In this document: in pieces, positions 1-11,309 of the stretch
Numbering within the stretch: the first letter of the stretch is position 1
Layout of the letters: the number at the start of each line of letters is the position of its first letter
Assembly (NCBI GenBank): GCA_036346375.1
Contig: JAYEVE010000628.1
Span: 17,441-81,440 of the forward strand
Direction of reading: 5' to 3'
From: Guadua angustifolia
Taxonomy: Eukaryota > Streptophyta > Magnoliopsida > Poales > Poaceae
Length of the DNA: 64,000 nucleotides
Translations under genes and position numbers: made by a program
Notes under the pieces: model-generated
The model's input: the letters and a program-made list of their open reading frames with translations, nothing else
What the model was told of the DNA's origin: nothing
The model's database searches: none

Positions 1-711
1 TGTGGGTAAAGTGTATAACCTCTGCAGAGTGTAAAAACTATTCAATAGCCGTTTCACGGTATTGAGCATTGCTCGGGATTACATTCAAGGGTTAGATTTT
101 GATAAAAATGAGGCTGTGAATGTGGATAACGTGATATGGAACTTGGTTAAGGATGAGAAATGCTTCACTTGAGAATGATTGCGAAATTTATTATTGGTAT
201 TACTTGTTTTATCGCTTTTTATCTATTTATGATTAATTGTGAATGCCGCTTTATTGCAAAAGAACCACTCACCATTCCTTTGGAATAAGCCATGCATGTA
301 GTAATAGAGGCGCATTCTCATGCATGACTTGTTGAGTACGGTTGTGTACTCACCCTTGCTTTAACAAAACATCACCAGCTTGAGGAGAAGTCTTTGTCTT
401 CAAGAAGGAGAAGTTCGCAAGAAGGCGATTATCTAGGAGTCGAACCCCGCCGATGCCCGTGGTATATTGAAGGGTTCACCGACGTTCTTCGTTCATTGCT
501 ACTTATTTGGAGTTGAAGCCGTCAAGGCCTCACATGTGTAAGGTTGACCTTAAGGTCGTCCAATAGTTTATATTTTATAATTGTGTTACTTTTATTATTC
601 CGCTGTGTATGATTGTGATATTCATCTATGTTGAGACTGTGTGCACTAGCGTGATCCTGGACTAGTGAAGAATACACACAGGGTCCGGATTTGCACATTC
701 GGGTCCCGACA
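1..711 (+). repeat. 5' LTR of Ty3/gypsy element (3' part only)
   Basis: This stretch repeats 7585-8294 almost base for base, beginning tgtgggtaaagtgtataacc and ending in ...cgggtcccgaca, and it is followed at once by a tRNA-Met primer binding site. It is therefore the last ~711 bases of a 5' LTR; the other ~3.6 kb lie outside the window. By eye the two copies differ at about 20 places, roughly half of them single-base indels. Confidence 0.92.
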
Positions 712-715
712 GAGG

Positions 716-727
716 TGGTATCGAGCC
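716..727 (+). other. Primer binding site (initiator tRNA-Met type)
   Basis: tggtatcgagcc lies 4 bases after the LTR end. It matches the usual TGGTATCAGAGCC site with one base missing, and would prime minus-strand DNA synthesis. Confidence 0.85.
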
Positions 728-3700
728 ATCTCGTTCGAGGTCTTGACCCTAGATAGATTGGTCATTCTTTAGAACTTCAAAATTATTTTCTAAAAGAAAA
801 TTTTAACTTGAAAAAATGATAAGTTCTTGACTTGTCTTATTCTTCTATTGTTTTCTCCTTCTTGAAAAATTTCTATCTTTCCCGTTGTTTTAAATGAAGA
901 TCTTATCTGAGTTATTCCAAATAGTTATCGTTGTTTCACACTTAGGAGAAATTTGGGTGTCGCCATGAATCTCAAGATCGTGAAGACAGAATCGCCAAAC
1001 TCAAGAAAGGTGGATCGATGAAGTGTTCCGAGCTAGAAGAACCAAAGTGCTTTTCAGAGCTGATTGAGACTCATGTGTGAGAGTCACGTCTGCCTAAGAT
1101 AGAAGTGTTACCCTCTTATATGGTAGATTATTGTGTGTTCAAAGTTAATTTGGTTTTCCTTGTTTCTTCGAGTGTGCAAGATATCGTTGCGAGCTTTTAG
1201 GCTTGGATAAGCAACCATACCAAGTTATTAATAATGTTTGTATAAGTTTTTGGGTTAAACTTGTTCCCTGCACTAGGATTCATGAAACTCATCTATGCTA
1301 TTCCTCTTACCTAAACCCCGGAGTGGTCACAGTTGGAAAGGATCGACCGCGCAGAGACTCTAGGCGCTTCACGTTAGTTCGCTTCCACCATCGTGTCGGT
1401 GCTAAAGCAGATAGTGACCAGAATTGCTCATTGTACTCAACCGTGACAATTCAAAACTTGGATCAGTTGTTCACCGCTTAGACTCGCTTATGCGCATAAT
1501 GATGCAATAGATGAATGTTATTAGTACCAACATCAATCCCTCCCCAACGAAGTCGCAACCTCCTGTTCACAAATCAAAGATTACCTTGTTCATGAAGACC
1601 AAACCACCCACGTTTGATGGATCACCACTCTCGAGATGCAGAAATTTGGCCGCATCATAGAAGAGAAGCGACTTTGGTGCAATGTGAAGATAAAGAGAAA
1701 GTTCCCTACGCCACGTGCGCTTAGAAGGAAATGCATTAGTCCGGTGGAAGAGTTTCTACGCCACCTCTAAGGATGAACATACCATCACTTGGTTAGAGTT
1801 TACCACCACCTTTAAATCGGCTCTTCACATCATCGGAAGATAGTGAAACCACAAGAAGACAAGGAAGAATGGTATTCCACATTCGATACCATACCAGATG
1901 TTGTTCTTTGAAGTGTTGTCAACCAAACCAATTAGAAGACCGTACATGCATCCGCTAGGTGAAATAGGACACATTGTTGATGATCATGCAATCAACTATT
2001 CCAATTGTGAAGGAAGTCATTTACGGAGAATGTCCTATAAACAACATCACCGCTATCATTGTGAAGGCTAAGATCATTGTCGACTCATTTCATCGCCCCT
2101 GGATCCAATAGTGATTCTTTGTGACTAGGCATCGCGAGAGAAATTTCGAGCGATCATTGCTCAAGAGTTAGCGAAAAGAGAAGGATTGCCATCCGTATTT
2201 GCTATGCCACGTGAAGAAACAAAGAAGAAACATGTCAACCCTATCGGTCTACCTTAGGAAATCGGTGAGACTTGGTCACCACAGGCTGTTTCTTGTGTGA
2301 TAAACGAGGACACTGGCTAGAGAATGCCCCAAAGAACCCAAAGACGATGACCAAAACATTTATGTTACAACTGTGGTGAGTTAGGTTATTTTGTTAAGGA
2401 ATGCCCACAGAAGATCAAACAATTTCAAGCCATGATCATTCCGTAAATTTCTTTGGTTAAGTTTATAACCCCAAGAGTGAGTGATAAGACTACGGGTGCA
2501 ACTTGCTCCGTGAGTCGATTGAAGCAAGAGTAATTGGTTAACAAGACCCTTGATCTAGAAGATGAGTGCAAGGAATTGGAGGACAACCGCAAGCGTCAGA
2601 AAGCTCGTCAAGAAGGATCACCGCAATAGCGAGTAAGGAGTGCCTCAACAACTCGATTCTTGCGTCTTCGCTTAGCCTTTGTTTCGACACCTTCACCGTG
2701 CTTTCACCGATGGTTAGAGTTTCCATAACACCACCCTAGTGAAAAGTCCGCAAGGAAGAAGCTTATTGTCTAGAATTTGCTTTGCTTGTCGCCAGCCAGG
2801 ACATCTCGCTAATAACTGCTCTCAGAAGAAAGTGATCATCTGCGGATCGCATCAATCTCACTCTACCCCTACCAAGATTAAGGCTATGTCAAGAGGAAGC
2901 CAACAGATGTCGGTCAAGCGTTGTTTCAGATGCAATGAGCCGATACTTTGCCAATAGTTGTCCGGAAAAAAAAAAGGTGTTATACCTACCCACTTAAACC
3001 TTAGTCCTCCACCTACCGAGACACTTGCGCTAGAAAGTGAATTGTGAAGCAGTTCAAGATGAAGCCATGCCGCAAGTGCCAGTAACAGAATGCTGATGGT
3101 TAATTTGTCCATTGTTAAGACCAAGTTTTTAATAAAGCTTATCATATTGGAAATCAATGCTTGAGATGTTTATGCACGAGTTAAATTAGTTACCCATGTG
3201 CAAGGCGGTTTGGGTCCATGGCAGGAGATGTAATCAGTTAAGAGGAGCTAGAGTGTTCCTAAGATAAAGTTGTGATCAGGTTAACTTTAGTTTGTTGGAG
3301 ACACGGAGGACTGTCTATTCCATTATGGTTGAGTCAAGAAGGTGGATGCGCCATCACATCCGAAGGAATAGTTGTTGTGTATGTTTAATAACTACACAAG
3401 ATAATTATCTTCTGAAGAATTACTCTAGCTACCGCAGTGTATGCCAAAGAAACCAATACCATTACATCAAGAATAGTTGAAGCTTGAGTCCAATGTGAAG
3501 GAATACCCAGTTGAAATAGAGTTCAAGCCAATACGCGAGAGTCAAGCCGACAAAAATAGTGCAAGACAAACCGAATCTTTGTTCAAGTCTCGCTCAAGAC
3601 AAAGCGAAATTTCAAGTAAGTTTAAATGCCGATGCATTTTGTCGAGTTCTGCGGGAAGCGAAAATCCAAAGATCAACGAGCAAAAGCAAGGATGCTTGTT

Positions 3701-3986
3701 AGTGAAGTTTCAAGAGATGTCAAGATAGGTGTGTAATGCCTTTCAAGAATCTCGATGAAGAAGTGCTTTCGAGTGTTAGAAAATCGAGACCCTATGGGAG
3801 TCGGTTGAATTGCAAAAGGATTTTATTACTAAGAGCACCTACAAATTTTGGATGTTATCAGCGTTTGCTCGAAGTAACATTGTCCAAAGTGTGTAGTTGC
3901 TTGGAAGTTCGAGGAAGTCTCAAGAGTTGAGTTCCCCTAACCCTATTTCTATAGTCAGCTTTGAATCTCGGGGACGAGATTCTGTT

Positions 3987-4000
3987 AAGGGGGGGAGGTT
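3987..4000 (+). other. Polypurine tract
   Basis: aagggggggaggtt sits directly before the LTR start tgtaacatcc, the normal place for plus-strand priming. Confidence 0.88.
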
Positions 4001-7000
4001 TGTAACATCCCAAAATTTGGGTTTTCAAAAATATTTTGTGAAGTTTAGCTCCCCAAAAATTCACGATAATTTTCTCGCTTAAATAAAGCTTAAACTAGAA
4101 TTTTCTAAAGCCAAGATGATTTAATTTGACTAATATAAACTTCAATTAAAAGAAATTCAGTTTTATTTGGGTTCCTTGTGCTTCTGGGATTATTTTTGTA
4201 TTTTGTTTTAGAATTGTTGGAATTTATTTGGAATTATTCTAATTAATTTAAACTAAGCCTTTTACTTAAATTAAATATTTCAAAAAGAAAATAAAGTTAT
4301 TCTGAAAATATTTTATTTGAGTTCTAAAGTGTCCCAAAATATTTTCTAGAATTTTTCTGGTATTTTTATTGCCTCAAAAGAAGTAATTTGAATTAAGTCC
4401 TTTATGGAATTAATTAAAAATTTGGAAAAACTTATATAAAGTTTTATTGAAAATATTTTATTTGAGTTCAAAATGTCTCAAAATATTTTATATAATTTTT
4501 CTGGAATTTTCCTGATAATATTTCTATTTTTCTTGAATTAAATGAATTTCTAGAACTCTTCTCGCTGCCACGTGTCGGCTCCTCGTTCGGCCACGTCGCC
4601 GAACCGCCAATGCCCTCCGATTCGATCCGACGCCCAGCAATGCGCCATGTCGCCCGCTCGGGTTTCTGTGCGCCAAGTCCGGTTTTAAGCCCGTTTTCCT
4701 CCAAAAATTATTTCTTGACCTAGCCGCCACCCCAAGCCATAGTAGACCTCCCATGGCCTCTCCCACGTCCTCCCAACCTCAGATGAATTTTTCCAAACCC
4801 TAAAACCACCGCCGAGAGCTCAAGCACCGCCAAGACATCGGCTGAACTTTGAGGCGCTGTCCCCGTCAACTCGTCGACTCTTTTCAAGATCCGTCTTCGC
4901 CATGGCGTGCTCTATGGTACCCTCTGTCTTCCATCCAAATTTGGTGCAATTTCATCCACGGGATCAAAAGTTTACGCCCAAAGATCAAATCTTGCCGAGC
5001 CCGTTCTCCCTTGTTTTGTGAGTTTGACCGTGAAATTTTTATGGTAGGCTCCTCTTGATGTCCCCTACACGGTGCTCACCCTAACTCATGGTTTTGCTGG
5101 TGGGATTTGCACAGAAAAATCAATCTTCCCGATCGATTGCGTTGCGGACGGCTGAAACTTCGCCGCTGCGTTCCCGCTGATCCGAAGGTAAAACTCAGAT
5201 CCGTTCAAGATCATATTGTGCCAAATGATCCCAGATAGCTCTCTGTAAAATTTGGTTAGGTTTCATGCAGTACTTTAATAGTTATGACCGTTTGATCTAT
5301 TAGCTCGAGAGCCGCTCATCGGCGGTTTGTGATCAATCCGGTGGGTCGCCGCCAAACCGCCTTATACCATTGAGTTCGTGTCGCCGCGTTCACGTGGTGC
5401 TCACTTTCCTTTGCTGTTGCATCTATCGAAATTTTTTATTCGTAGGCCGCCGCTTTCACCGTCGCCGCTGCCGTCTTTTGCCGCCAACCATCTTTGATTG
5501 TCGTGACCATGTCACCTGTCCGTGAGGTCCATACCCTCTGTTACGCCATCCTTAGAGTTCATTGATCTCCATTGCCGCCAAAGCCATAATCTAGTATCTA
5601 CCCGTCGTCTTTCGGTTTAGTCCTTTGCATCGGTTCGCGTTTGGTTCGCCATCCTTGATAAACTTTAATCGCAGAGCCAACCCTACCCATCCTACCCTCC
5701 GCCAAGTGTATCCATCCTTGAATCGCTTCGCTAAACCCGGACTTAACCTTTGGTCCAATTTGTCTTTGCATCACGACATGTGTACCCCACAGATCGCAAA
5801 TTAAACATGAGCCATGTCATGACCTCGCTGCCCTACCATTATACCGATGGTCGCCACCTTGTAATCTCCTAAGTGTTCTGTTAACGCTTCATATTCATCG
5901 TTAACGTTCCACCGTTAACGTTCGCCGCTAACGTTCCACCGTTAACGCTTTGTTTCATCGTATGCCATCGCATGGGTGCATGCAAGTGAAAGCCCTAATG
6001 TGATGTCCTTACCTTTTCTATCGCCTTATTGTGATCTAGCCCATCACGTTGAGTTCAGCCTCGTATTCGGTCATAACCGCCCATCGTTGTCGAGTTCCGT
6101 CCCGATGTAAGACTAACCTCCGGATCGAACCATAGTGGATGTCGATCCCATCCGCCCCTGTCTTATCCTTAAAATCTAATCGGCCATAACCTAGAATTCA
6201 TTCGTGGTCTTGGTCGATAGACCATTAGCCATATGACATATTCTTGTGCTAGACTTAGTCTATCAGTCTATCTTCCTTTTGGTTGACTGTGCCGCTCGAT
6301 CAACAAAAGTCAACCTCAAGCATCTGCTTAGTTCATGGCGAACTAACGTAACCCGTGGACCCGGTCTATAGATCGAGAGTCCATATGACATCGGCTATCC
6401 AATCAAGATAATAACTTCGGAGGAAATATTCTTCGGGATATTATTCCTTCTTTCAATGTTATTAATCTTTCTCTTCGGTGTATTTTCCGAAAGCCGTTCT
6501 CTTTTGTCTAATCATCGACCTAATCCATTCAAGTTCCTAATTTCATCTAAGCCCGCAGCCCAATGCTATTCGTTCTTAATTTGGAGTTTACTTGATTTAC
6601 CTTTTGAGTTTTGTTGTATTTGTGTTTGTTTATCGTTAGACGCGTTGTCGGAAGTCGCTCTAAGGAGCTAAGAATCAAGCAAGCGGAGATTGAAGATCGA
6701 GTATCAAGGATCGAAGATAAAAGAGTAAAGAATAATAAAAATTGCAAGGGCCAGGCAAGTTGTGCTTTGACCATATTGATCCCATGTTTTAAAATTATTT
6801 CGTTTGAAATTATTGCATGCTAGTTTGAAATAAACTGATTTCAATTAATCTGGGATTAGATAATCAACCTACTTGTTATTGCCACCTTGTCTCTATTATT
6901 TGTATGCCATGATTCATTTGTCACCCTAGATTGTGGGTTAATAGTTGGACATTAATAATTTGCCAACATGGGTTAATTAGACCGTATGTAGTGTGCTTAG

Positions 7001-8294
7001 CCCTGCCACGTAGATTTGTCATGATTTTGGAAAAATTAAAGTTAATATTGACTTAATGAGATATGGAACGTGTTTCTGAGAATGTGACATGTGTTATTGA
7101 GTTGATGATAGCACGTGGTGCAAGGTAAAGGACCTGGGGTGGGAAAGTGATTTAGGCGAGGCAAGTGGCAAGATTGTTTCCGTGGGCCAAGAGTGGCAAT
7201 TGGTGATCGCATTTGGTATTATGACATGTTGATGTGATGAACTTTTGATTAGTCTTGCCTCGGTCAACTAAGGACTTAACCTTGCAGCCTTTGACTGAGT
7301 CTTTCATACAACCACAAGTTCCGGAATGGGACGGACCTAGCTGAGTAAACTGTGAAATCTATTCTTTGGTCTTTGTCGTGGTGGTGTGAGGCCCGGAGAA
7401 GCGGAATGAGAACTCACATGGCGCAAGAGGGGGGCCCTGGGTGTGGTAACCAGTCCCTCCAGTGTTGAAACCTTAGCGGGCAGTACTGAGTTTAGATGAA
7501 ACTTTGGAAAGGCTTTGTTATGATCGCTCATTCGCATACTCTTGTATGGCGATTCACGGCTGACGTGGTGAGTTGATTATATCTTGTGGGTAAAGTGTAT
7601 AACCTCTGCAGAGTGTAAAAACTATTCGAATAGCCGTGCTCACGGTATTGAGCATTGCTCGGGGATTACAGTCAAGGGTTAGATTTTGATAAAAATGAGG
7701 TTGGGAATGTGGATAACGTGATATGGAACTTGGTTAAGGATGAGAAATGCTTCACTTGAGAATGATTGCGAAATTTATTATTGGTATTACTTGTTTATCG
7801 CTTTTTATCTATTTATGATTAATTGTGAATGCTTTATTGCAAAAAGAACCACTCAGCCATTCCTTTGGAATAAGCCATGCATGTAGTAATAGAACTGCAT
7901 TCTGTGCATGACTTGTTGAGTACGGTTGTGTACTCACCCTTGCTTTAACAAAACATCACCAGTTGAGGAGAAGTCTTTGTCTTGAAGAAGGAGAATTTCG
8001 CAAGAAGGCGATTATCTAGGAGTCGAACCCCGCGGATGCCTGTGGTATATTGAAGGGGTTCACCGCGTTCTTCGTTCATTGCTACTTATTTGGAGTTGAA
8101 GCCGTCAAGGCCTCACATGTGTAAGGTTGACCTTAAGGTCGCCCAATAGTTTATATTTTATAATTGTGTTACTTTTATTATTCCGCTGTGTATGATTGTG
8201 ATATTCATCTATGTTGAGACTGTGTGCACTAGCGTGATCCTGGACTAGTGAAGAATACACACAGGGTCCGGATTTGCACATTCGGGTCCTGACA
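4001..8294 (+). repeat. 3' LTR (4.29 kb) of gypsy element
   Basis: The LTR starts tgtaacatcccaaaatttgg after the polypurine tract and ends ...gggtcctgaca, with TG...CA termini. Its last ~710 bases are the copy of window positions 1-711. The first ~550 bases are AT-rich, then follows a GC-rich section (about 4560-6450), then an ordinary-composition tail. No reading frame in it has recognisable homology. Very long LTRs beginning TGTAACATCC are known in grass gypsy families such as the RIRE3/RIRE8 type; the family placement is inference. Confidence 0.92.
5880..5950. repeat. Short tandem array of GTTAACG palindromes
   Basis: Inside the LTR, gttaacg or a one-base variant (ctaacg) occurs five times with 13-20 base spacing, linked by ttccacc/ttcgccg. 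GTTAAC is itself palindromic. It lies in the GC-rich section; function unknown. Confidence 0.8.
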
Positions 8295-8519
8295 GAGACC
8301 GAAAGAGAGAGGAAGCGAGAGAGGGCACGTCGTGCTAGAGAAGCCCCATCAGAGGTATGGGCGAAGGGGAAGTGGTCTTGATCCACTCAGTAGACGTCAA
8401 GTTATGCTCCTCCTAGTTTTAAGTTGTAATAAAGAGTGTGGTCTATATTATTTTCCGCAGTAACATCTTATTTCCGTAATATTATGTATCTTATTTCCGT
8501 AGTATCATTTTATCATATA
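8295..8519. other. Flank between LTR and Helitron, no gene seen
   Basis: Begins with a purine-rich stretch (gagaccgaaagagagagg...) readable as an Arg/Glu-rich peptide that stops at about 8380, then AT-rich sequence with three ttatttccg-like repeats. It appears to continue beyond the Helitron at 8801. Confidence 0.4.
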
Positions 8520-8800
8520 CTAGCCATGTGCCCGTGCGTTGCAACGGAAACTCAATTTGCGATAAAAAGTTTATTTGCAAAGAGCACTAATAGTGGCAAA
8601 GGTGGATAATTAAAGAGCAGTGGCAAAGATGGGTAATTTTAATGAAATGGCGTGGGCAAAAGTGAGTAATTAAAAAGCAATGGCAAAGGTGGGTAATTTT
8701 GACGAAGTGACGCGGGCAAAAGTGGGTAACTAAAGAGCAGTGGCAAAGGTGGGTAATTTTGTTGAAGTGACGTGGAAACTCTCACTTTATATAGTAAAGA
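8520..8800 (-). mobile_element. Short non-autonomous Helitron
   Basis: On the minus strand it begins TCTTTACTATATAAAGTGAG and ends ...GCAACGCACGGGC then ACATGGCTAG. It has the Helitron marks: a 5' TC, a 3' CTAG preceded by a short GC-rich hairpin (CGTTGCAACG/GCCCGTGC), and insertion exactly between A and T (8519 a, 8801 t) with no target duplication. It is 281 bp and has no coding capacity, so it would need a Rep/helicase from elsewhere. The middle is a 60-bp tandem repeat. Confidence 0.85.
8612..8775. repeat. 60-bp tandem repeat inside Helitron, ~2.7 copies
   Basis: Units start at 8612, 8672 and 8732 with aaagagcagtggcaaag or a close variant, each containing gggtaattt and gaagtgacg. The spacing is exactly 60. 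The related Helitron at 28113 carries a shorter version. Confidence 0.88.
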
Positions 8801-9900
8801 TTATGTATTTGCGGGTATATTGGACCTTTATCATGTTTATGGAATGTCGTTTGTCGAATTATTTATGGTCTGTTGTTTCTGTATCTTTCGTGTTGTTCAC
8901 ATACTGTACTGCTACAGTTGTCATACTTATTACACTTTATAATATAAATGATTTATTCAGTGTTTTTATACGATTTCTTGTGAAATTTGTCATCAAAGAG
9001 AATGAAGAACAGCGAAATTTGCATTATTCATTAACCAAAAGAGATTGAATGATAATTTTGTAAAATACTACATAAATTCTCACTGAACAATATGATTTTT
9101 TTTGTCAACCAAATGGCATTGAACAATAATTTTGTTAAATACTACATGACTTATCCTCAGCAGGACGGAAGGGAGGAGGCCATGGTGGGCCGGCACCATA
9201 TCCTTAGTGAAGGCAACGTGGGTTGCAATTTTTCACGGGCTAGAGAGGGTTGTTTTTCACTGAGGGCGATAAAGCAGACGAGGGAGTATGGGAGGCAGCG
9301 TATGGTATATTTTTTCAATTTGAAAAAAATTGTCGTACTAAAAAAAATTCGTTAACGCTCCAAACTTACAACGAATTTGTGAATGAAATTAATGTACAAA
9401 ATAACTGCTTAAATTTAATTTTCTAATATTTTACAATTTTTATACTTTTTTAATATTACAATTTCTAGAATGAAATGAGACACCTATTTTAGCTAAATAG
9501 TGTGTCGAAATTAGTATTTTCGCCGGAACGAAAAAGATGAAGGTGGGGTGAGAAACAGGAGAATACATAACTTACTATGGTTGATGGTAAACAGCATTAT
9601 TAATCATTTTTTATATCAGTCACCGTAATATTGCCAGCAAGAAATTATAGTTCAAGATATTTAGACCAAGAACTTTTTTAATATTACAATTTTCAGAATG
9701 AAATGAGATACCTATTTTCGCCAGATGGTGTAGCGAAATTAGTATTTTCGCCACACCATTTGGCGACGACTATTTTCGTTACACAGTTTGGCGAAAATAG
9801 GTTGATCTACGTGATTTCGGTTTGAATCGCTTCGTAAAAGCGGATTAACGTATTTTTGCCGAATAGCTATTTCACCAAATGGTTTGGCTGCGGTGTATTA
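8801..9900. repeat. Non-genic AT-rich stretch with a direct duplication
   Basis: No coding homology seen. A ~77-bp segment (tttttaatattacaattt...tagtattttcgcc) occurs at 9448-9523 and again at 9673-9751. The second copy is followed by a small palindrome (cgccagatggtgtagcg / cgccacaccatttggcg) and more ttttcgcc motifs to 9890. Confidence 0.6.
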
Positions 9901-9903
9901 TTC

Positions 9904-10125
9904 TTACGCGTCTGGTGAAGTCGTCAAGCCGTGGCCTGCAGTACCAGCAGAGTTGACATGGCTGTGTGGCGGTGATTCTCTCTCATCCGCGTCCTTGCAG
10001 ACAGGCAGCTTTGGTGCATCCTTGAGGCCTTCAGTTTGCTGATCCATGTGTCTATCTACAAGTTTCTGCCTAGTTTCAAGTTGTCCAACCAACAAGAGCA
10101 TCAAGATTGAAGAGGCTGCTTCATC
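9904..10125 (-). pseudogene. Possible terminal exon of an unrecognised gene
   Basis: On the minus strand an open frame runs from a plausible splice acceptor (tctctag, about 10126) to a stop at 9904, about 73 codons. It reads NFDEAASSILMLLLVGQLET, then a charged helix (QKLVDRHMDQQTEGLKDA), then a hydrophilic tail ending TTSPDA. The composition and codon use look like real plant coding sequence, unlike the surrounding AT-rich DNA. I do not recognise the family. It could be the last exon of a lost gene or a captured gene fragment. Confidence 0.35.
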
Positions 10126-10498
10126 AAAATTCTAGAGATTGCTACTTCAGTAGTACCAGTCGGTTAGTATGTATTTGCTGCTAGCTCCTTTGTTTTTCTG
10201 CCATGCATGAGTCGTTTACCTTCTGTGTCTCTAGGTTCTGTCTGCACTTACTTACGAAGATTTCTAGTGCTATCAGAATCTCTGTCAGCCATTAGTAATT
10301 TTACTAGAGTGTTAGCAGAGTCTATCAGCGAACGCACTAAAGGAATGTCTAAAACAAAGTTCACTATATTCCTTGAACTGGTCCTAAACGAAAGGGTTTA
10401 AGTAAATAAAAGGGCATTTTGAATAAAGTAAAGTAAAGCAGATCATTGAGCAAAGAACTCATTACTGTAGTATTTGCGCGAGATGGAGCGTAAAACGA
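10126..10498. other. Intergenic, no feature seen
   Basis: Ordinary AT-rich sequence; an open frame at 10207-10401 has no recognisable homology. Confidence 0.4.
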
Positions 10499-10847
10499 GA
10501 AAATTGTCATTGTGCCACTCTGGACATGCGGCTTCACCCAAATGCCATTATTAACGTGGCAATTGCCAAAATGCCACGTTCAATCCGTGGCAACTCGTTT
10601 CCATGCCATTTTGGAGTTTTTTGTGCATTTACCGGATAAAAGCATGGGGAAAGGACCTCTTTGCCCTCGGCACTGTGCATCGGGCTAGACTCGGGCTCGA
10701 CTCGACCGGACCCCATTTCACCTGCGCGCCAGTCTCTGCCCGAGTCGAATCCCCATCTCCTCCTCATCTAGCGACGGCGACAGCGAGGGCGACGCCGACG
10801 GCGACGGCGACCGCGAGGAGCACTCTCTCCGGCGAATCTCCGGTTGA
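10499..10847 (+). repeat. Left terminal inverted repeat of MULE
   Basis: About 350 bases pair with 14786-15098 on the opposite strand. Shared landmarks are cattgtgccactctggacat, catttaccggataaaagcat and gaggagcactctctccgg. Divergence rises toward the inner end. Confidence 0.9.
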
Positions 10848-10939
10848 TTGCAAAGGTGAGCCATCTAGCCTTGTGTTGATGCTTTTACACGGTGCAGTTT
10901 TGATGCTTTTGCCGGTGCATGAAACCCTAGGTTAGAAAG

Positions 10940-11280
10940 TTGTGGGAGTGGTAGGGGAGGGGAGGGAGTTGCGGTCGGCGGGATGAGTGCCAAGTCGAAG
11001 AGGAGACCCAAGAGCACATCTCCTTGTAAATGGGGAGGAAATGGCAGAGTAGCTTGGTCGCCTCCACCCATCCGAAGGCGACCCGATGCGTGACATTAAG
11101 CAGAGATTCCGGCTTGGTCGCCTCCACCGACCCAAAGGCTCACCGGTCGTGATATTAGGTAGAGATTCCGGCAGTCGCCTCCACCGATCAAATGCCGATC
11201 CGGGCGTGACATTCCGGCAGAGATTCCGCCACTCAGAGATTCCGCCACCTCAGAGATTGGGATAATATAAGGATCCAAGA
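10940..11280 (+). repeat. Imperfect ~57-bp repeats ahead of the transposase
   Basis: The phrase ggtcgcctccacc...cgtgacatta...agagattccgg occurs about three times between 11055 and 11220, followed by shorter cagagattccgcca repeats to 11260. It lies between the left inverted repeat and the first transposase homology and may be 5' leader. Confidence 0.65.
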
Positions 11281-11309
11281 GACACAAGATGAGGAAGGAG
11301 AATTGAGCG

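Larger units (their letters stand above)
712..4000 (+). mobile_element. Internal region of gypsy element: decayed gag with zinc knuckles, no pol seen
   Basis: The interior is only ~3.3 kb. At 1590-1960 broken frames read like a retrotransposon gag (KPPTFDGSP, then EGNALVRWKSFYATSKDEH), with several stops and frameshifts. At least four CCHC-type zinc knuckles follow: near 2286-2330 (CFLCDKRGHW, then shifted), 2363-2404 (CYNCGELGYFVKEC, histidine changed to tyrosine), 2778-2819 (CFACRQPGHLANNC, intact), and 2922-2963 (CFRCNEP, broken). I find no protease, reverse transcriptase or integrase motif before the polypurine tract. This suggests a non-autonomous element that depends on a relative's enzymes, or a large internal deletion. 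The zinc knuckles would bind RNA during packaging. Confidence 0.8.
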
